This document shows, one piece after another, positions 1 through 9,933 of a DNA stretch of 64,000 nucleotides. The notes under the pieces were generated by a model. That model did no database searches. It was not told the DNA's origin and saw only the letters and a list, made by a program, of their open reading frames with translations. Each line of letters starts with the position of its first letter. Position 1 is the stretch's first letter. Origin of the DNA: Teratosphaeria epicoccoides. Taxonomy: Eukaryota > Ascomycota > Dothideomycetes > Mycosphaerellales > Teratosphaeriaceae. The position numbers were made by a program, and so were the translations under genes. The stretch covers positions 248,001 through 312,000 of the forward strand of contig JADDMT010000005.1 in assembly GCA_021401465.1 (NCBI GenBank), written 5' to 3'.

Positions 1-734
1 TCCTGCGATTGTGCTTCGCGATCTATGATCTGCTCAACGATGATGACGAGGACATACGACAGCTGGCTTCACATGCGTCAACCAACATACTTCGCACGGC
101 TGGCCAGGGGCTGGACGAGGACCTGGTTGCCCTTGTCATGAGCTCGAGACTGTTGACGTTCATGCTGAGAAGGTGGCACAATGACCCAGAATTCGTTGAA
201 GGCGCCTTCATTCGAGCATTTGGCTTGACTGACACCACTGCTATTGACGCAAAAGCAGACCTAGACACCCGGGCCCATGCAGGTACAGCGCTGTTTGCGG
301 AGGAGAAGCAAAACCTGTACATTGACGAAGCACGGGAAGTGCGGGTATGGTCGCAAGTTCTGTCACACATAGCTTTCGGCGACGTCGTCTCAACCTTTCG
401 ACATCGTTTAGCGATCTGGGTGCTCGAGACTATGGAAGCCCTGTTGGACAAAGCGAAATACTCACGGGACGGACCTCTGGGCTGGTCCACGGACTCAGAG
501 ATATTTGTGCTGGGCTTGAGGACTATCTTCGGCGCGGAGGTCCTACTTCGCTGGGCGCGGGATGGTGCGCGCATACATGTCCGACCGTCAAGTTTGAGGA
601 GAAAGCTGCACGAGCTGGCCACTATTCATCAAATCAACGTTACTTGGCAGACGGAGAGTGAGAGGGTCATTGCTGAGTCAGTTCTGCACAATGTGCGAAT
701 GCTTCATTCAAGTGTGCTCGAGTACTCGTGTTGA
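1..734 (+). CDS. TRM732: C-terminal end of Trm732/THADA-like protein (5' cut by window edge)
   Basis: The frame is open from the first bases of the window and stops at 732-734, so only the last ~243 residues are seen. The stretch AIYDLLNDDDEDIRQLAS near the start is the typical helical-repeat motif of the THADA/Trm732 (DUF2428) family. In yeast the family partners the Trm7 methyltransferase for 2'-O-methylation of position 32 in tRNA anticodon loops. The rest is alpha-helical and ends in a divergent C-terminus, as usual for this large (>1,500 aa) protein. No ATG belongs here because the true start lies to the left. It faces the next gene tail to tail with 138 bp between stops. The family call rests on one strong motif plus overall character. 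Confidence 0.78.
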   Translation, partial: LRLCFAIYDLLNDDDEDIRQLASHASTNILRTAGQGLDEDLVALVMSSRLLTFMLRRWHNDPEFVEGAFIRAFGLTDTTAIDAKADLDTRAHAGTALFAEEKQNLYIDEAREVRVWSQVLSHIAFGDVVSTFRHRLAIWVLETMEALLDKAKYSRDGPLGWSTDSEIFVLGLRTIFGAEVLLRWARDGARIHVRPSSLRRKLHELATIHQINVTWQTESERVIAESVLHNVRMLHSSVLEYSC

Positions 735-872
735 AGAAGAAAAGAGCTGGGGTATACTATACATCATAAAACGTTCTTCGACTGGCTTTGCTGACTTTTC
801 CAGAGAGCTTCATCCCCTTGCCAGCGACATCGACTGCGCCCCTGTCCCGCGTGTGCCACCACGTTGCCAACT

Positions 873-2021
873 TCAGCACTTTGACAACATCTCCCGCATC
901 GTGCTCCCGTAGACCATGTTTGCGTCCTGCAACGAGACACCGAATTGCAGGAGGCGGTACCTGCGGTACTTGAGCCCCTCAAGCTTGCGAGCCACGGCCG
1001 CAGCCTCTTCAGCACGCTGCTTGACCTCGACTTTAGCGGCGATGGCCTCATCAGAAATATCCTCACGGCCTACAGATATCACCGACGCCCGCCCACGGAT
1101 CTCCTCAGCACGCTGCCTGGCTTGCCTCTTGGTCGCAGCAGTCCTTACGGAAGCTTTCTCCATGTCAACGCCATTCGAGAGCTTAGGAGAGACTTGTTCA
1201 TCATCCCGCACCGCGTCTGTCTGCGTACCAACGTGCCTCCTGATCAAAACGCCGCGCATCCCTGTCGAGCTCCCTGAGTGGACCTTCTTAATGCCCGCGA
1301 CCTGCAGCTGCTTCTGTCTCTTCAGCTCTGCATCAAACATCGCAGCGACTTCCTGATCCTGGTATATGACATCCTCGAGGGCCTCGTTGTTCGCCTCGGA
1401 GATCCTGTCGCCAACGTAATAATACGTCAACGACTGGACTGCGGCCTTGACTAGACCGTGCTCGAGAGGCAGCACATTGACAATATTCTCGAGCTCATGA
1501 TGGAAGATCGGCTTGTTCATCATGACTGTGTGGATCTCGGCTCTGAGCGGCTCCATCTTAACTGTAAGCTGGAGGATCTCGCCAGTGATGTAGACGTTGA
1601 TGGAATGGCGGAGGTTCGTCTTCATGTTCTTGGTGTGAAGGACCGGTGCTTTGTCGTCTTCTGCATGCTCGATCAGCCAGTTCAGAAGCCACTCGACCGC
1701 CTCGTTGGTAGGTTCTCGCTTGCCGCCGGATTTGGGCATGATGATTGTGAGCGCGGGCTCATCGGGATCGTACGTGCTGCTGTCCGTGGGTGTAAAAGCT
1801 TGTGCGAAGACACTGAAGCGTCGGAACTTCTTCATGTTGATGCCGGCCATGATGAGAGTGGTGCCATCGGGGCGATAGAGGTCGACTTTACGGCGATGCT
1901 GCTTCCTCCAGACATTGGTCTGCCTGTTGGTCCTTGCTGGGGAAGTGAGAGACTTGTCAGACTCGGTCTTGCTCTGCGAGCGATTGCGCTTCGATGTCAC
2001 CTGAGTCCAGCCGTTCTCCAT
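873..2021 (-). CDS. Hypothetical protein with BTB-like N-terminal region
   Basis: This is a single open frame of 382 codons if translation begins at the ATG at 2021 (MENGWTQVTSKR). The frame stays open to 2090, but the matching start of the decayed neighbour at 2690 supports the shorter form. An N-terminal basic, low-complexity part is followed at about residues 50-190 by a block beginning KVDLYRPDGTTLIM, then TIIMPKSGGKREPTNEAVEWLL. That layout resembles fungal BTB/POZ-like proteins, but I cannot confirm the fold. The C-terminal third is charged, rich in A/E/R/K and probably coiled coil (KRQARQRAEEIRGRA, KQRAEEAAAVARKLEG). No catalytic motif is visible. A shorter, broken relative sits head to head about 670 bp away, which suggests a local duplication. 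The function is unknown. Confidence 0.72.
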   Translation of the reverse strand: MENGWTQVTSKRNRSQSKTESDKSLTSPARTNRQTNVWRKQHRRKVDLYRPDGTTLIMAGINMKKFRRFSVFAQAFTPTDSSTYDPDEPALTIIMPKSGGKREPTNEAVEWLLNWLIEHAEDDKAPVLHTKNMKTNLRHSINVYITGEILQLTVKMEPLRAEIHTVMMNKPIFHHELENIVNVLPLEHGLVKAAVQSLTYYYVGDRISEANNEALEDVIYQDQEVAAMFDAELKRQKQLQVAGIKKVHSGSSTGMRGVLIRRHVGTQTDAVRDDEQVSPKLSNGVDMEKASVRTAATKRQARQRAEEIRGRASVISVGREDISDEAIAAKVEVKQRAEEAAAVARKLEGLKYRRYRLLQFGVSLQDANMVYGSTMREMLSKC

Positions 2022-2689
2022 TCTGATGGTATCGATGTAAGTGTTTGTTGTTGGATTGGCAGAAAATGTTTGAAGCAGCTTCTTGATCAATGCGTACGAA
2101 AGTGGGTGCTGAAAGGAAAAAAAGTTTCAAATTGCTGTGGAAGATACAAGTGTCGCTGCATATACTCTCGGAATTCAACGGCACAAGGCAGCTTTCCAGA
2201 AGTGGAAGGTTGAGTATTCACATGCATTCACATGCAAAGCCGCTAACGCTACGTCAGTGTTGGCCAAAGCAGGAAGGTCCTTAACAGCGGCCGACCGTTA
2301 AAGTAATAGCAACGAGATACACGGTAAACAGTCTGGGTAGGCTTCCCTTGTGCCCGAGCAACAGTAGCAAATCCGGAAACTCGATCGTCTCTCTAGACAT
2401 CGTGGGAGGCTCTTGACACCGCAAGGAATGCATTCTCTCCAACGATCTGAACATCAACTTTCACATATTCGCTTCTGTCGGCTACTTTGTGCTTGCTCAA
2501 CACAACGGATGGGTATGACACTACATTCGCATTCACATATCAGCGAGAGCTCCCTTTCTGGAATGGTGGTCTTATACCCTTGCATCAACAAAAACAGATT
2601 CAACACGGAGTCCGCAAGACACTCAAGTGGATGGACGCATTGTACAGGCCTTGCTCGTCAGCAAGCAGGACTCTGGCTAAGTTCTCATC

Positions 2690-3245
2690 ATGGTAGACGG
2701 CTCGAACACGGTTGCCCGGGGACAGAATCGCACCCACCGCGGCCCCGGCGAGGAGAACGTCAACAGCCGTCTCACAGCCAAGAAGAAGGCCGGAAGGAGA
2801 ATGATGCACGGTGCCAAGGTCGACATATATGACCATACGGGCACGAACCTGATCGGCGGTGTCAGTAAGAGGGTCTTCGGCCGCTCCAGCACTTTTGGGA
2901 GGACACTCGCAATCGTGAGCAATACTTTATCAGACCGCAGTCAAATAACCATGCGAATTGTCATTCCTCACTACGGTGGAACTTCCGAGCCAGATAATGC
3001 ATCGACTGAGAATTTCTTTTCGAGTGGACCGTGATTCGAGTCAAGGATACCACTCCTCAATCTCGAGACTCTTCGACCTCACACTGATGGGCTGCGGCTT
3101 CTACGATGGCATCAACATCCTTGCCGCCTGTCCCGCCCTCAGCTCCAAGCTCGATCCAAAGCTTCTAGCAGGCGATACCTGCAAGAAGATCCAGAAAGGT
3201 GGTAGCTGCTCAGTAGATAGAGCGCAGAGGTGCGGATGGTGTTGA
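2690..3245 (+). pseudogene. Decayed paralogue of the 873-2021 gene
   Basis: An ATG at 2690 opens 114 codons that align with the N-terminal half of the minus-strand neighbour. KVDIYDHTGTNLIGG matches KVDLYRPDGTTLIMAG, and the TMRIVIPHYGGTSEPDNAS block matches LTIIMPKSGGKREPTNEA. The frame stops at 3032-3034. A second frame (2958-3245) then carries GFYDGINILAACPALSSKLD, which matches the position of YITGEILQLTVKMEPLRAEI in the intact copy. The homologous sequence therefore crosses frames, as expected for a pseudogene with indels. An unrecognised intron is possible, but no clean GT-AG pair restores one frame. The coiled-coil C-terminal third is missing. Confidence 0.55.
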
Positions 3246-3495
3246 CTTGAAGTACCGGGATCTCGTGTCCTCAGGCAGGCATTCGTGTGTGTCTAGTCAG
3301 ATTCAGTGCCGAGTCCGCAAAGCTCCTCATCGGACCCGCTGCTCATAGTCAACAGCCGCAAACGCTAGCTAGAGGTGATCCAGGAGACAAAAAGGCATAA
3401 TTCCATGCTGACACTCCAGCCGGAGCTTTTGAGGTCACTATATAGGGCGTGGGAGTCTCGCTATAGATAAGTGCCCACAGCGTCGGTTGCCTCCA

Positions 3496-4545
3496 TCATT
3501 GACCCCAATCCTCCACTCTCTCGACCAACCTCGCAGCAACGCCCTGCCAAGCCTCCAGCTCCTCCTGCAAGCGCTCAACCGTTACATCGTCGCACCGCTG
3601 CTTGCTCAGCCAAACACATAGCTCTCTCGCTCGTCTGACCGCGAAATACGCCCTTGCGACACCTCTTCGAGACTCCGCCAAGTCCTTTGCTTTGGCACCG
3701 GGCAGCGGATAGATGTTGTAGCGTTTGGGACGGTGATGTGGGAATTTGAATTCGATCATGCGACCTTTTCGGATCCTCTGGGTGGTGCGGTTGATGTTCT
3801 CCATAGTGCTGTGGAGGACGTTGGTCATGATGGTCTCGAGAGATTTATTGCTGAACTTGATGTCTTCAGATGCAGCAGGGAGGAGCTTGCTGAGAGGCGG
3901 TTGCTCCCGTTTCTTGTCGGAGAATGCAGCGCCTGGAGTCGCAGAGTCGGAATGGAGGCTGCGCAGGATGAGCAAAGGCTCGAACGCGAAGTGGCGCGGG
4001 TCTGTGGAGCTGAGGAAGAGAATCTCGGGGAGGTCCTTGACGTCGCGCCAAGGCTTCTGGGTGACGCGGACGTAGTGGTACACGTTGGGCGGGAAGATGA
4101 TCTCGTATGTGGCGCTGCATTTGGTGATGTAGTGGCCACGAATGACGTTGTTGATGGCCCAGACGCCTGGGATGCTGTTGCTCCAGGTGTCTTTGGCGAA
4201 GTGCTGCTTGGGCAGGTTTGAAGGCGCTGGCGCTGGGCTTGCGATTGGCTGTGGAGCAGTGCTTGGATCTATTGGACGATGTGCGGGATGGATACATTGG
4301 AATTCCGCATCTGAGTCCATGAAAGGATACGCTGGATGCAGTGTCTGCTGCTCCTCAGGGATTGAGTCGAGTGGGTCGGAGAACGGATTTGTGTGGACTT
4401 GAGGCTGAGCGGCAGGTCGCGGCGTCGTTTGACTGGAGATGCAAGTCATTGGAGGCTTTGTGGACGAGACGCCGCTCGAACCAGGTTGGGCGTCTGTGGT
4501 CGCCATTGCGTAGTCTCCGAGGGGACCCATGGGATCGAGCGGCAT
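3496..4545 (-). CDS. Hypothetical protein, Pro/Ser-rich N-terminus, basic C-terminus
   Basis: A single open frame encodes 349 residues starting at the ATG at 4545 (MPLDPMGPLGDYAM). The first ~110 residues are low-complexity (Pro, Ser, Thr, Gln) and look disordered. From about residue 115 the sequence becomes globular: DTWSNSIPGVWAINNVIRG, then YHYVRVTQKPWRDVKDLPE, then a basic helical segment with RIRKGRMIEFKFPHHRPKRY and a C-terminal amphipathic helix (ERLQEELEAWQGVAARLVER). I recognise no named domain, signal peptide or membrane segment. It is divergent from PDA1, with the 486-bp gap serving as a shared upstream region. It looks like a genuine but lineage-restricted fungal protein. Confidence 0.72.
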   Translation of the reverse strand: MPLDPMGPLGDYAMATTDAQPGSSGVSSTKPPMTCISSQTTPRPAAQPQVHTNPFSDPLDSIPEEQQTLHPAYPFMDSDAEFQCIHPAHRPIDPSTAPQPIASPAPAPSNLPKQHFAKDTWSNSIPGVWAINNVIRGHYITKCSATYEIIFPPNVYHYVRVTQKPWRDVKDLPEILFLSSTDPRHFAFEPLLILRSLHSDSATPGAAFSDKKREQPPLSKLLPAASEDIKFSNKSLETIMTNVLHSTMENINRTTQRIRKGRMIEFKFPHHRPKRYNIYPLPGAKAKDLAESRRGVARAYFAVRRARELCVWLSKQRCDDVTVERLQEELEAWQGVAARLVERVEDWGQ

Positions 4546-5031
4546 GGCGAGCTAGGTAAATGACTGTACCACCTGTGTTCGATCAGTCGACAGAGCAGAA
4601 TCTTTTCCTACCTGGATGAGATGCAGTCCAGCCATTCTACAGTACCCCTCAGACACTGCTTGGTACGCTGACCATCAGATTGGTAAGTATTGGGCTCGCC
4701 TCGCTGCTGCTACAGCGGAGCGCATCTCGTCCGGGTGCAGCCGGTCAATTGTGTCGGCGACGGGATGCTATGATAGTCATCTTCACGACGTGTCGACACA
4801 GCCTCATTACATTACGCGCCGTCCAGGTCACTCATGTCATGACTGTGAGCGTATACTACAGCTATATTCGGAAGCCGTTGGAAATCGGACCGAAGCATTG
4901 ACCAACGACTATCTCACCCGGAGAGCGGGAGAGCTCAACAATAATCAAAGAAATCCCGAGCTCACTGTCTTGTCCTCACTCCCCCCCTTCTTCTCTCCTT
5001 TCCCACCCCGCGGCAGCTCCACCACTCCACG
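4546..5031. other. Divergent upstream region between the 3496-4545 gene and PDA1
   Basis: This gap has no supportable gene. Just before the PDA1 start, 4976-5030 is a strongly pyrimidine-rich tract (runs of c and ct), a common feature immediately upstream of highly expressed filamentous-ascomycete genes. Bidirectional promoter activity is inferred from the gene orientation only. Confidence 0.5.
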
Positions 5032-6421
5032 ATGCTGTCCAGGTTTGCGCCCCGCGCCCTCCCCGCGCCCGTGCGATACAATGCCCCGATCCGGGCAGCT
5101 CTCCGCCCTGCAGCGAGGCGATCAGTAACGACGGATGCCGCCAGCAGCCACGCAGAGAAGAGCGATGTGCCCGCGGTGGGTCTCGAATGACTATCAAAAC
5201 AGCTTCGTACGTACTGACAGTTCCATCAGGAGGACGACAAGCCCTTCTCCGTGCGCCTCTCCGACGAAGCCTTTGAGACTTACGAGCTCGATCCTCCGCC
5301 CTACACCCTCGACACGACCAAGAAGGAACTGAAGCAGATGTACTACGACATGGTGGCTGTGCGCCGCATGGAGATGGCGGCCGACCGACTGTACAAGGAG
5401 AAGAAGATCCGGGGTTTCTGCCATCTGTCGACCGGACAGGAAGCCGTCGCCGTCGGCATCGAGCACGCGATCGAGAAGACCGACCACCTGATCACTGCTT
5501 ACCGATGTCACGGATTCGCAATGATGAGAGGCGGGTCCGTGAGGAGCATCATTGGTGAGCTGTTGGGCCGACGGGGGGGCATTGCTTACGGCAAGGGTGG
5601 ATCGATGCACATGTTCTCCACTGGGTTCTACGGCGGTAACGGGATTGTGGGTGCTCAGGTGCCGGTCGGCGCAGGCATTGCATTTGCGAACAAATACGAG
5701 GGGAAGCCGAATGTGACACTGGCTCTCTACGGTGATGGTGCCAGCAACCAGGGTCAGGTATTCGAGGCCTTCAACATGGCCAAGCTGTGGGACTTGCCCG
5801 TCATCTTTGGCTGCGAGAGTGAGTCCTCGACGCCATTCGAACCTCGTGATGTAACAGCACTGACACTCACCAGACAACAAATACGGCATGGGCACCGCCG
5901 CCAACCGCTCCTCCGCCCTCACCGACTACTACAAGCGCGGCCAGTACATCCCCGGCCTCAAAATCAACGGCATGGACGTCCTCGCCGTCAAAGCCGCCGT
6001 CGCCTACGGCAAAGAACACTGCCGCCAGGGCAAAGGCCCCATCGTCTACGAATACGTCACCTACCGCTACGGCGGCCACTCCATGTCCGACCCGGGCACC
6101 ACCTACCGCACGCGCGAGGAAATCCAGCGCATGCGCAGCACCAACGATCCGATCGCGGGCTTGAAGCAGAAGATGCTGGATTGGGAGGTCGTGAGCGAAG
6201 AGGAATTGAAGAAGATTGATAAGGAGGCGAGGCAGCATGTGGATGAGGAGGTGGCGGCGGCGGAGGCGATGGAGCCGCCGCCCGCGACGCCCGAGGTGTT
6301 GTTTGAGGATATTTACGTGAGGGGCAGTGAGCCGCAGTTCCTGAGGGGACGGATACCGGAGGAGAATTTTTATTATCCCGAAAGGCCGGTGCAGGTGCCG
6401 AAGAGCCCGGCGCAGACTTAG
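5032..6421 (+). CDS. PDA1: Pyruvate dehydrogenase E1 component subunit alpha, mitochondrial
   Basis: This is the alpha subunit of the thiamine-diphosphate E1 enzyme that decarboxylates pyruvate in the mitochondrial pyruvate dehydrogenase complex. Three exons are read as 5032-5175, 5230-5818 and 5874-6421, giving 426 residues, normal for the family. Intron 1 (GTGGGT...CAG, 54 nt) contains an in-frame TGA and must be removed. Intron 2 (GTGAGT...CAG, 55 nt) splits the codon of the first Asn in CENNKYGMG. The N-terminus (MLSRFAPRALPAPVRY) is Arg/Ala-rich without acidic residues, typical of a mitochondrial presequence. The ThDP/Mg signature GDGASNQGQVFEAFNMA is intact, as is the regulatory loop YRYGGHSMSDPGTTYRTREE that carries the kinase-target serine in homologues; Thr replaces the second conserved serine there. 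Confidence 0.97.
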
Positions 6422-6730
6422 GTGTTGATGATGTGTTCGAGGGAGGAGGAGAGGGAGACCGAGGGGCTTAAGCATGGTTCACTTCGGGGTGCTGGTTAGC
6501 GAACGGCAGGGCAAGGCGTGGCGCGAACGGGATTCGAGGACTGTGTGGCACTACTACGTAGCAGCGAGTTGTTCCAGCTGACACTGTACACCGAAACTTT
6601 TTTTCCGAGCATCCAAGCATCGTGCCCACTGCTGGATGCCTAGCGCTACAATCTGGATACAGATGCCAGTTATGAGGTCTTGATAGTACACTACACGAGA
6701 GCCTTTCCATGAGATGTCCCCTTCCCCCAT
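6422..6730. other. Convergent 3' gap between PDA1 and HEM15
   Basis: These 309 bp separate two converging genes. I see no open frame of interest and no clear repeat. The gap should hold both 3' UTRs. Confidence 0.5.
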
Positions 6731-8044
6731 CTACAACGTCACAGCCTCATTCGCCTGCTCGCCGAGCCCCATGAAAAACCTCTTCTGCGCCAAACACTTC
6801 TCACTCACGCACCCCGGACACCTCAGCCCCATCTGCCGCGAGCACACCTCCCCACTCCTCAAATGCGCCGCGGCCAGATCCGCCAACCCGGCAATAAACG
6901 TGCGCGACCCGTTCAACGACTCGGCGCGCCTCACGCGGCCCTCGGCGCCCAAGCCATCCGCCTCGTGGATCACCTCCCGGTCAATCTCAAACAACGTCTC
7001 GATGTGGTCCGACGTGAAGGCGATGGGGATCAGCACCAGATCCTTCTGGCCCTTCTTCACAAAATTCGCGACCGTATCGGACGTCTGCGCGCCCAGCCAG
7101 GCCGAGGGCCCGACTTGCGATTGCCAGACCAGGCGGTACGGGTTGCGGTGGCCCAGGCGCTGCTGCACGGCCCAGACGGTCGCCGCCACTTCGGCGGGGT
7201 ACGGGTCCCCGCGGTTCACGACGGACATGGGCAGGCTGTGGGCGGAGTAGCAGAGGACGACGGTGTCGCGGATGTCGGGGGGGTAGGTCTGCAGGGCGGC
7301 GGTGATGTTTTCGGCGAAAGCGGCGATGAGGCCCGGGTGCGTGGGCCAGCGGTCGATCACGGACCAGGTGATGGAGCCTCGGGCGTTGGCGGCGGGGCGG
7401 TCGGGGCTCCTCGTGGGGGACTCGAGGCGTTGGCGCCATTTCCAGAGTTCGTTGAGGGAGGAGCCGGTGGTGGAGCAGGAGTATTGCGGGTACTGGGTGA
7501 AGGCGACGGCTCGGCCGCCTCGGCCGTGGCCGAAGCCGTCTTGGAGCAGTCGGTGGTACATTTCTTCGGTCAAGGGGTTGGCGTAGCGGAAGGCGACGTA
7601 GGGTTTGTGCGGAGCGGTTTCGGGGTTGGTGTGGTCGAGGATCTTGCACATCTCCTCACACTGGTACTCTGACCACTTTCGGATCGGGCTGCCGCCGCCG
7701 ATGTCTGCGTACTGCTTTTGGATCTTCGGCGTTCTCCTCCGCGAGATCAGAGGGCCGAGGTAGTTTTGCAATGGGCCCAGGGGGATGAGGTCGCCGTCTG
7801 CGAAGAGGCGAGACAGGAAGTCGCCCACTTCGTCGGTGGTGCTCGGCCCGCCCATGTTCATGAAGACCATTGCGGTCGGGCCATTCTTGCCGGTGCTGTC
7901 TTGCGTGACGGGTGGCACGACGCTCCCATTCGAGACGGTCGCAAGACATCGCTGGGGCGGCCGTATCCGTGGGCGGTGGTGGAGAGATGTGCTCGGCACT
8001 GCAGCTCTTCTGCTCAGCGTCCGGAAGCTCTGTTGCACGCTCAT
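6731..8044 (-). CDS. HEM15: Ferrochelatase, mitochondrial
   Basis: This is the terminal enzyme of heme synthesis, which inserts Fe(II) into protoporphyrin IX at the matrix side of the inner mitochondrial membrane. The 437-codon frame has no introns. Residues 1-45 are Arg/Ser-rich with no acidic residues, consistent with a presequence. The core begins at TAMVFMNMGGPST (about residue 58). The catalytic-site histidine is seen in LCYSAHSLPM (His269). The four cysteines that hold a 2Fe-2S cluster in animal and fission-yeast enzymes are all present: Cys190 in QYSCSTTG, and Cys409, Cys412 and Cys417 in RCPGCVSEKC near the C-terminus. This is therefore the iron-sulfur type, unlike the budding-yeast enzyme. 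It is divergent from the PPN2-like gene. Confidence 0.97.
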   Translation of the reverse strand: MSVQQSFRTLSRRAAVPSTSLHHRPRIRPPQRCLATVSNGSVVPPVTQDSTGKNGPTAMVFMNMGGPSTTDEVGDFLSRLFADGDLIPLGPLQNYLGPLISRRRTPKIQKQYADIGGGSPIRKWSEYQCEEMCKILDHTNPETAPHKPYVAFRYANPLTEEMYHRLLQDGFGHGRGGRAVAFTQYPQYSCSTTGSSLNELWKWRQRLESPTRSPDRPAANARGSITWSVIDRWPTHPGLIAAFAENITAALQTYPPDIRDTVVLCYSAHSLPMSVVNRGDPYPAEVAATVWAVQQRLGHRNPYRLVWQSQVGPSAWLGAQTSDTVANFVKKGQKDLVLIPIAFTSDHIETLFEIDREVIHEADGLGAEGRVRRAESLNGSRTFIAGLADLAAAHLRSGEVCSRQMGLRCPGCVSEKCLAQKRFFMGLGEQANEAVTL

Positions 8045-8508
8045 GATCGATTGGGAAGCACGACGACGAGGGAATCTTCAGCGAGGCGGGATGGTCGGGG
8101 AACACGATGACATTGACGATGACGGCGCCGACGCCGAGGCACACGGACGATGTCATGACATATCTTTTACAGCAGTTCTCATTGGTCGCAGTGGAGCTGC
8201 CATACATGCACTCTCGCATCGATAAAACAATGACCATGCAACGCCGACTGCCGGGAGAGAGTAGCTGCGGCTCGAGTCGTCCACTCATTAATATTCTTTC
8301 CATCTCTCCAAGACCGTCGTGGTGGGTCGTTGTGTGCTGAATGAATCATGCTCGAACCACATGCACGCGCTCGGCGCCCGGCCCCGCGTCAACCGGACTG
8401 TTCGGAGATGTGACTTCGTGGTGCATCGACTGGACATGAGGGACTCTGGGACAGCAATCGGGGCACGGGACGTGTAACCGTGTGGCGTCATCGTGAGGTC
8501 AACTGCCA
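8045..8508. other. Divergent promoter region HEM15 / PPN2-like
   Basis: These 464 bp lie between two start codons on opposite strands. No conserved site is obvious by eye, and open frames here are short and unsupported. Shared promoter function is inferred from the layout. Confidence 0.45.
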
Positions 8509-9933
8509 ATGGAGAAGGAGCGATCGTGGGTGGAGTCACTGGCGTGGAGGAAGGAGCGACACGACATGGACGACAGCGATTCTCCCGAGCACTATCGCTA
8601 CAAGGGCCCGATGCCGCTGATAGATTCCGTGACGAATGACTGGCGCCACGAGAAGGCCAGCCATGATCCCCATCTTCACGAACATGCACAACACGAACTC
8701 CGCTTCTGCGATCTCGACGACGAGGACAGCTGCCCCAACACCACCGTGCGCCTGCTGGAGAACAAGCGATTTCGCAGAATGCCCCTGTGTTTCGTCGCAC
8801 TCGTCGCGATACTCGTGTGCGCGTGGGTGTGGCATGTACAGCCTCGCGTCGTGCAGGAATTCGAGAACAAAGAAGGCTTCCTCTCCCACCGGCGGAATGG
8901 CACCTTCGGCCTGGCGAGGCATGGCGACTTCCACGGCACCTTCCTCAAGCAGCTGCATCCGGACCTGATCCCCGGCGGGTTGGCCGACCGGGAAGGGAAG
9001 CGCAGGCTCGTCTTCGTGGGCGACATCCACGGCTGCAAGAACGAGTTTTCGAACCTGTTGACCAAGCTCCGCTTCAACCCAGACACGGACCACCTGATCG
9101 CCACCGGAGACGTCATCTCCAAAGGACCGGACAGCCCGGGCGTCCTCGACGAGCTCATCCGCGTCAAGGCTGAGAGCGTGCGCGGCAATCACGAAGATCG
9201 CATCCTGGAAATTGCACAGACACGACGAGGAAGCGGTCTTCATACACATGCCCAATCCGTCACCAGCCAAGGACATGCCAAAGATCGCGCTCTTCTCGAA
9301 TCCCTGAAAGCAGCACATATCCAGTATCTCCATGACATGCCTCTGGTCATCCACATTCCGGTGCTGCCACAGGCCTCATCGCCCACCCGGCAGCACAAAG
9401 ACCACGGCACCATCGCATCCGACATCTACGTCGTGCATGCCGGCTTGGTCCCTCACGTGCCGATCCGCAAGCAGGATCCGTACTTCGTCATGAACATGCG
9501 CTCCATCGACCGCCTGACGCATGTGCCTTCCGCCCTACGACAGACCAAGAAAGGCGACTCGAAACCCTGGACCCAGATCTGGAACTGGTACAACGAGCGC
9601 CTCTTCCGCGGCCGCTCGCTCAAGGGCTTCCATATATTCACCGACGCCGAGTCTGCTGCTCAGCAGGCCGACGACCAGAAGTCGTGGTTGCAGCGCATGG
9701 GTGAAGCTTTCACCGTCCTGGTGAAGGGCGGTGCTGAGGCTCTGGGCAAGAGTGGCAAGAAGCCAGACGTCGTGGTCTATGGTCACGACAGCAAGTCCGG
9801 CCTGCAGATCATGAAATGGAGTAAAGGGCTCGATTCGGCGTGTGCGAGTGGTGGGCAGTTGACAGCCATGGTCTTGGATGCTGCTGGGCGGACGGAGATC
9901 GTACAGGTCGGTTGCAAAGGGGACAGGACGTGA
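8509..9933 (+). CDS. PPN2: Membrane-anchored metallophosphoesterase, Ppn2-type endopolyphosphatase
   Basis: This is a calcineurin-like phosphoesterase of 474 residues, single exon. After an acidic, His-rich N-terminal cytosolic part there is one membrane segment (about residues 91-110, PLCFVALVAILVCAWVWHV), giving a type II signal-anchor topology. The metal-binding motifs follow in order: VFVGDIHGCKNEF, ATGDVISKGPDS, VRGNHEDRI, VHAGLVPHVPI and VYGHDS. This arrangement matches yeast YNL217W/Ppn2, a vacuolar-membrane metal-dependent endopolyphosphatase that is sorted into the vacuole. Substrate and localisation are inferred from the family. A downstream in-frame ATG at 8566 is an alternative start with no effect on the domains. 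It could instead be another fungal phosphoesterase of this clade, so the symbol is tentative. Confidence 0.85.
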   Translation: MEKERSWVESLAWRKERHDMDDSDSPEHYRYKGPMPLIDSVTNDWRHEKASHDPHLHEHAQHELRFCDLDDEDSCPNTTVRLLENKRFRRMPLCFVALVAILVCAWVWHVQPRVVQEFENKEGFLSHRRNGTFGLARHGDFHGTFLKQLHPDLIPGGLADREGKRRLVFVGDIHGCKNEFSNLLTKLRFNPDTDHLIATGDVISKGPDSPGVLDELIRVKAESVRGNHEDRILEIAQTRRGSGLHTHAQSVTSQGHAKDRALLESLKAAHIQYLHDMPLVIHIPVLPQASSPTRQHKDHGTIASDIYVVHAGLVPHVPIRKQDPYFVMNMRSIDRLTHVPSALRQTKKGDSKPWTQIWNWYNERLFRGRSLKGFHIFTDAESAAQQADDQKSWLQRMGEAFTVLVKGGAEALGKSGKKPDVVVYGHDSKSGLQIMKWSKGLDSACASGGQLTAMVLDAAGRTEIVQVGCKGDRT

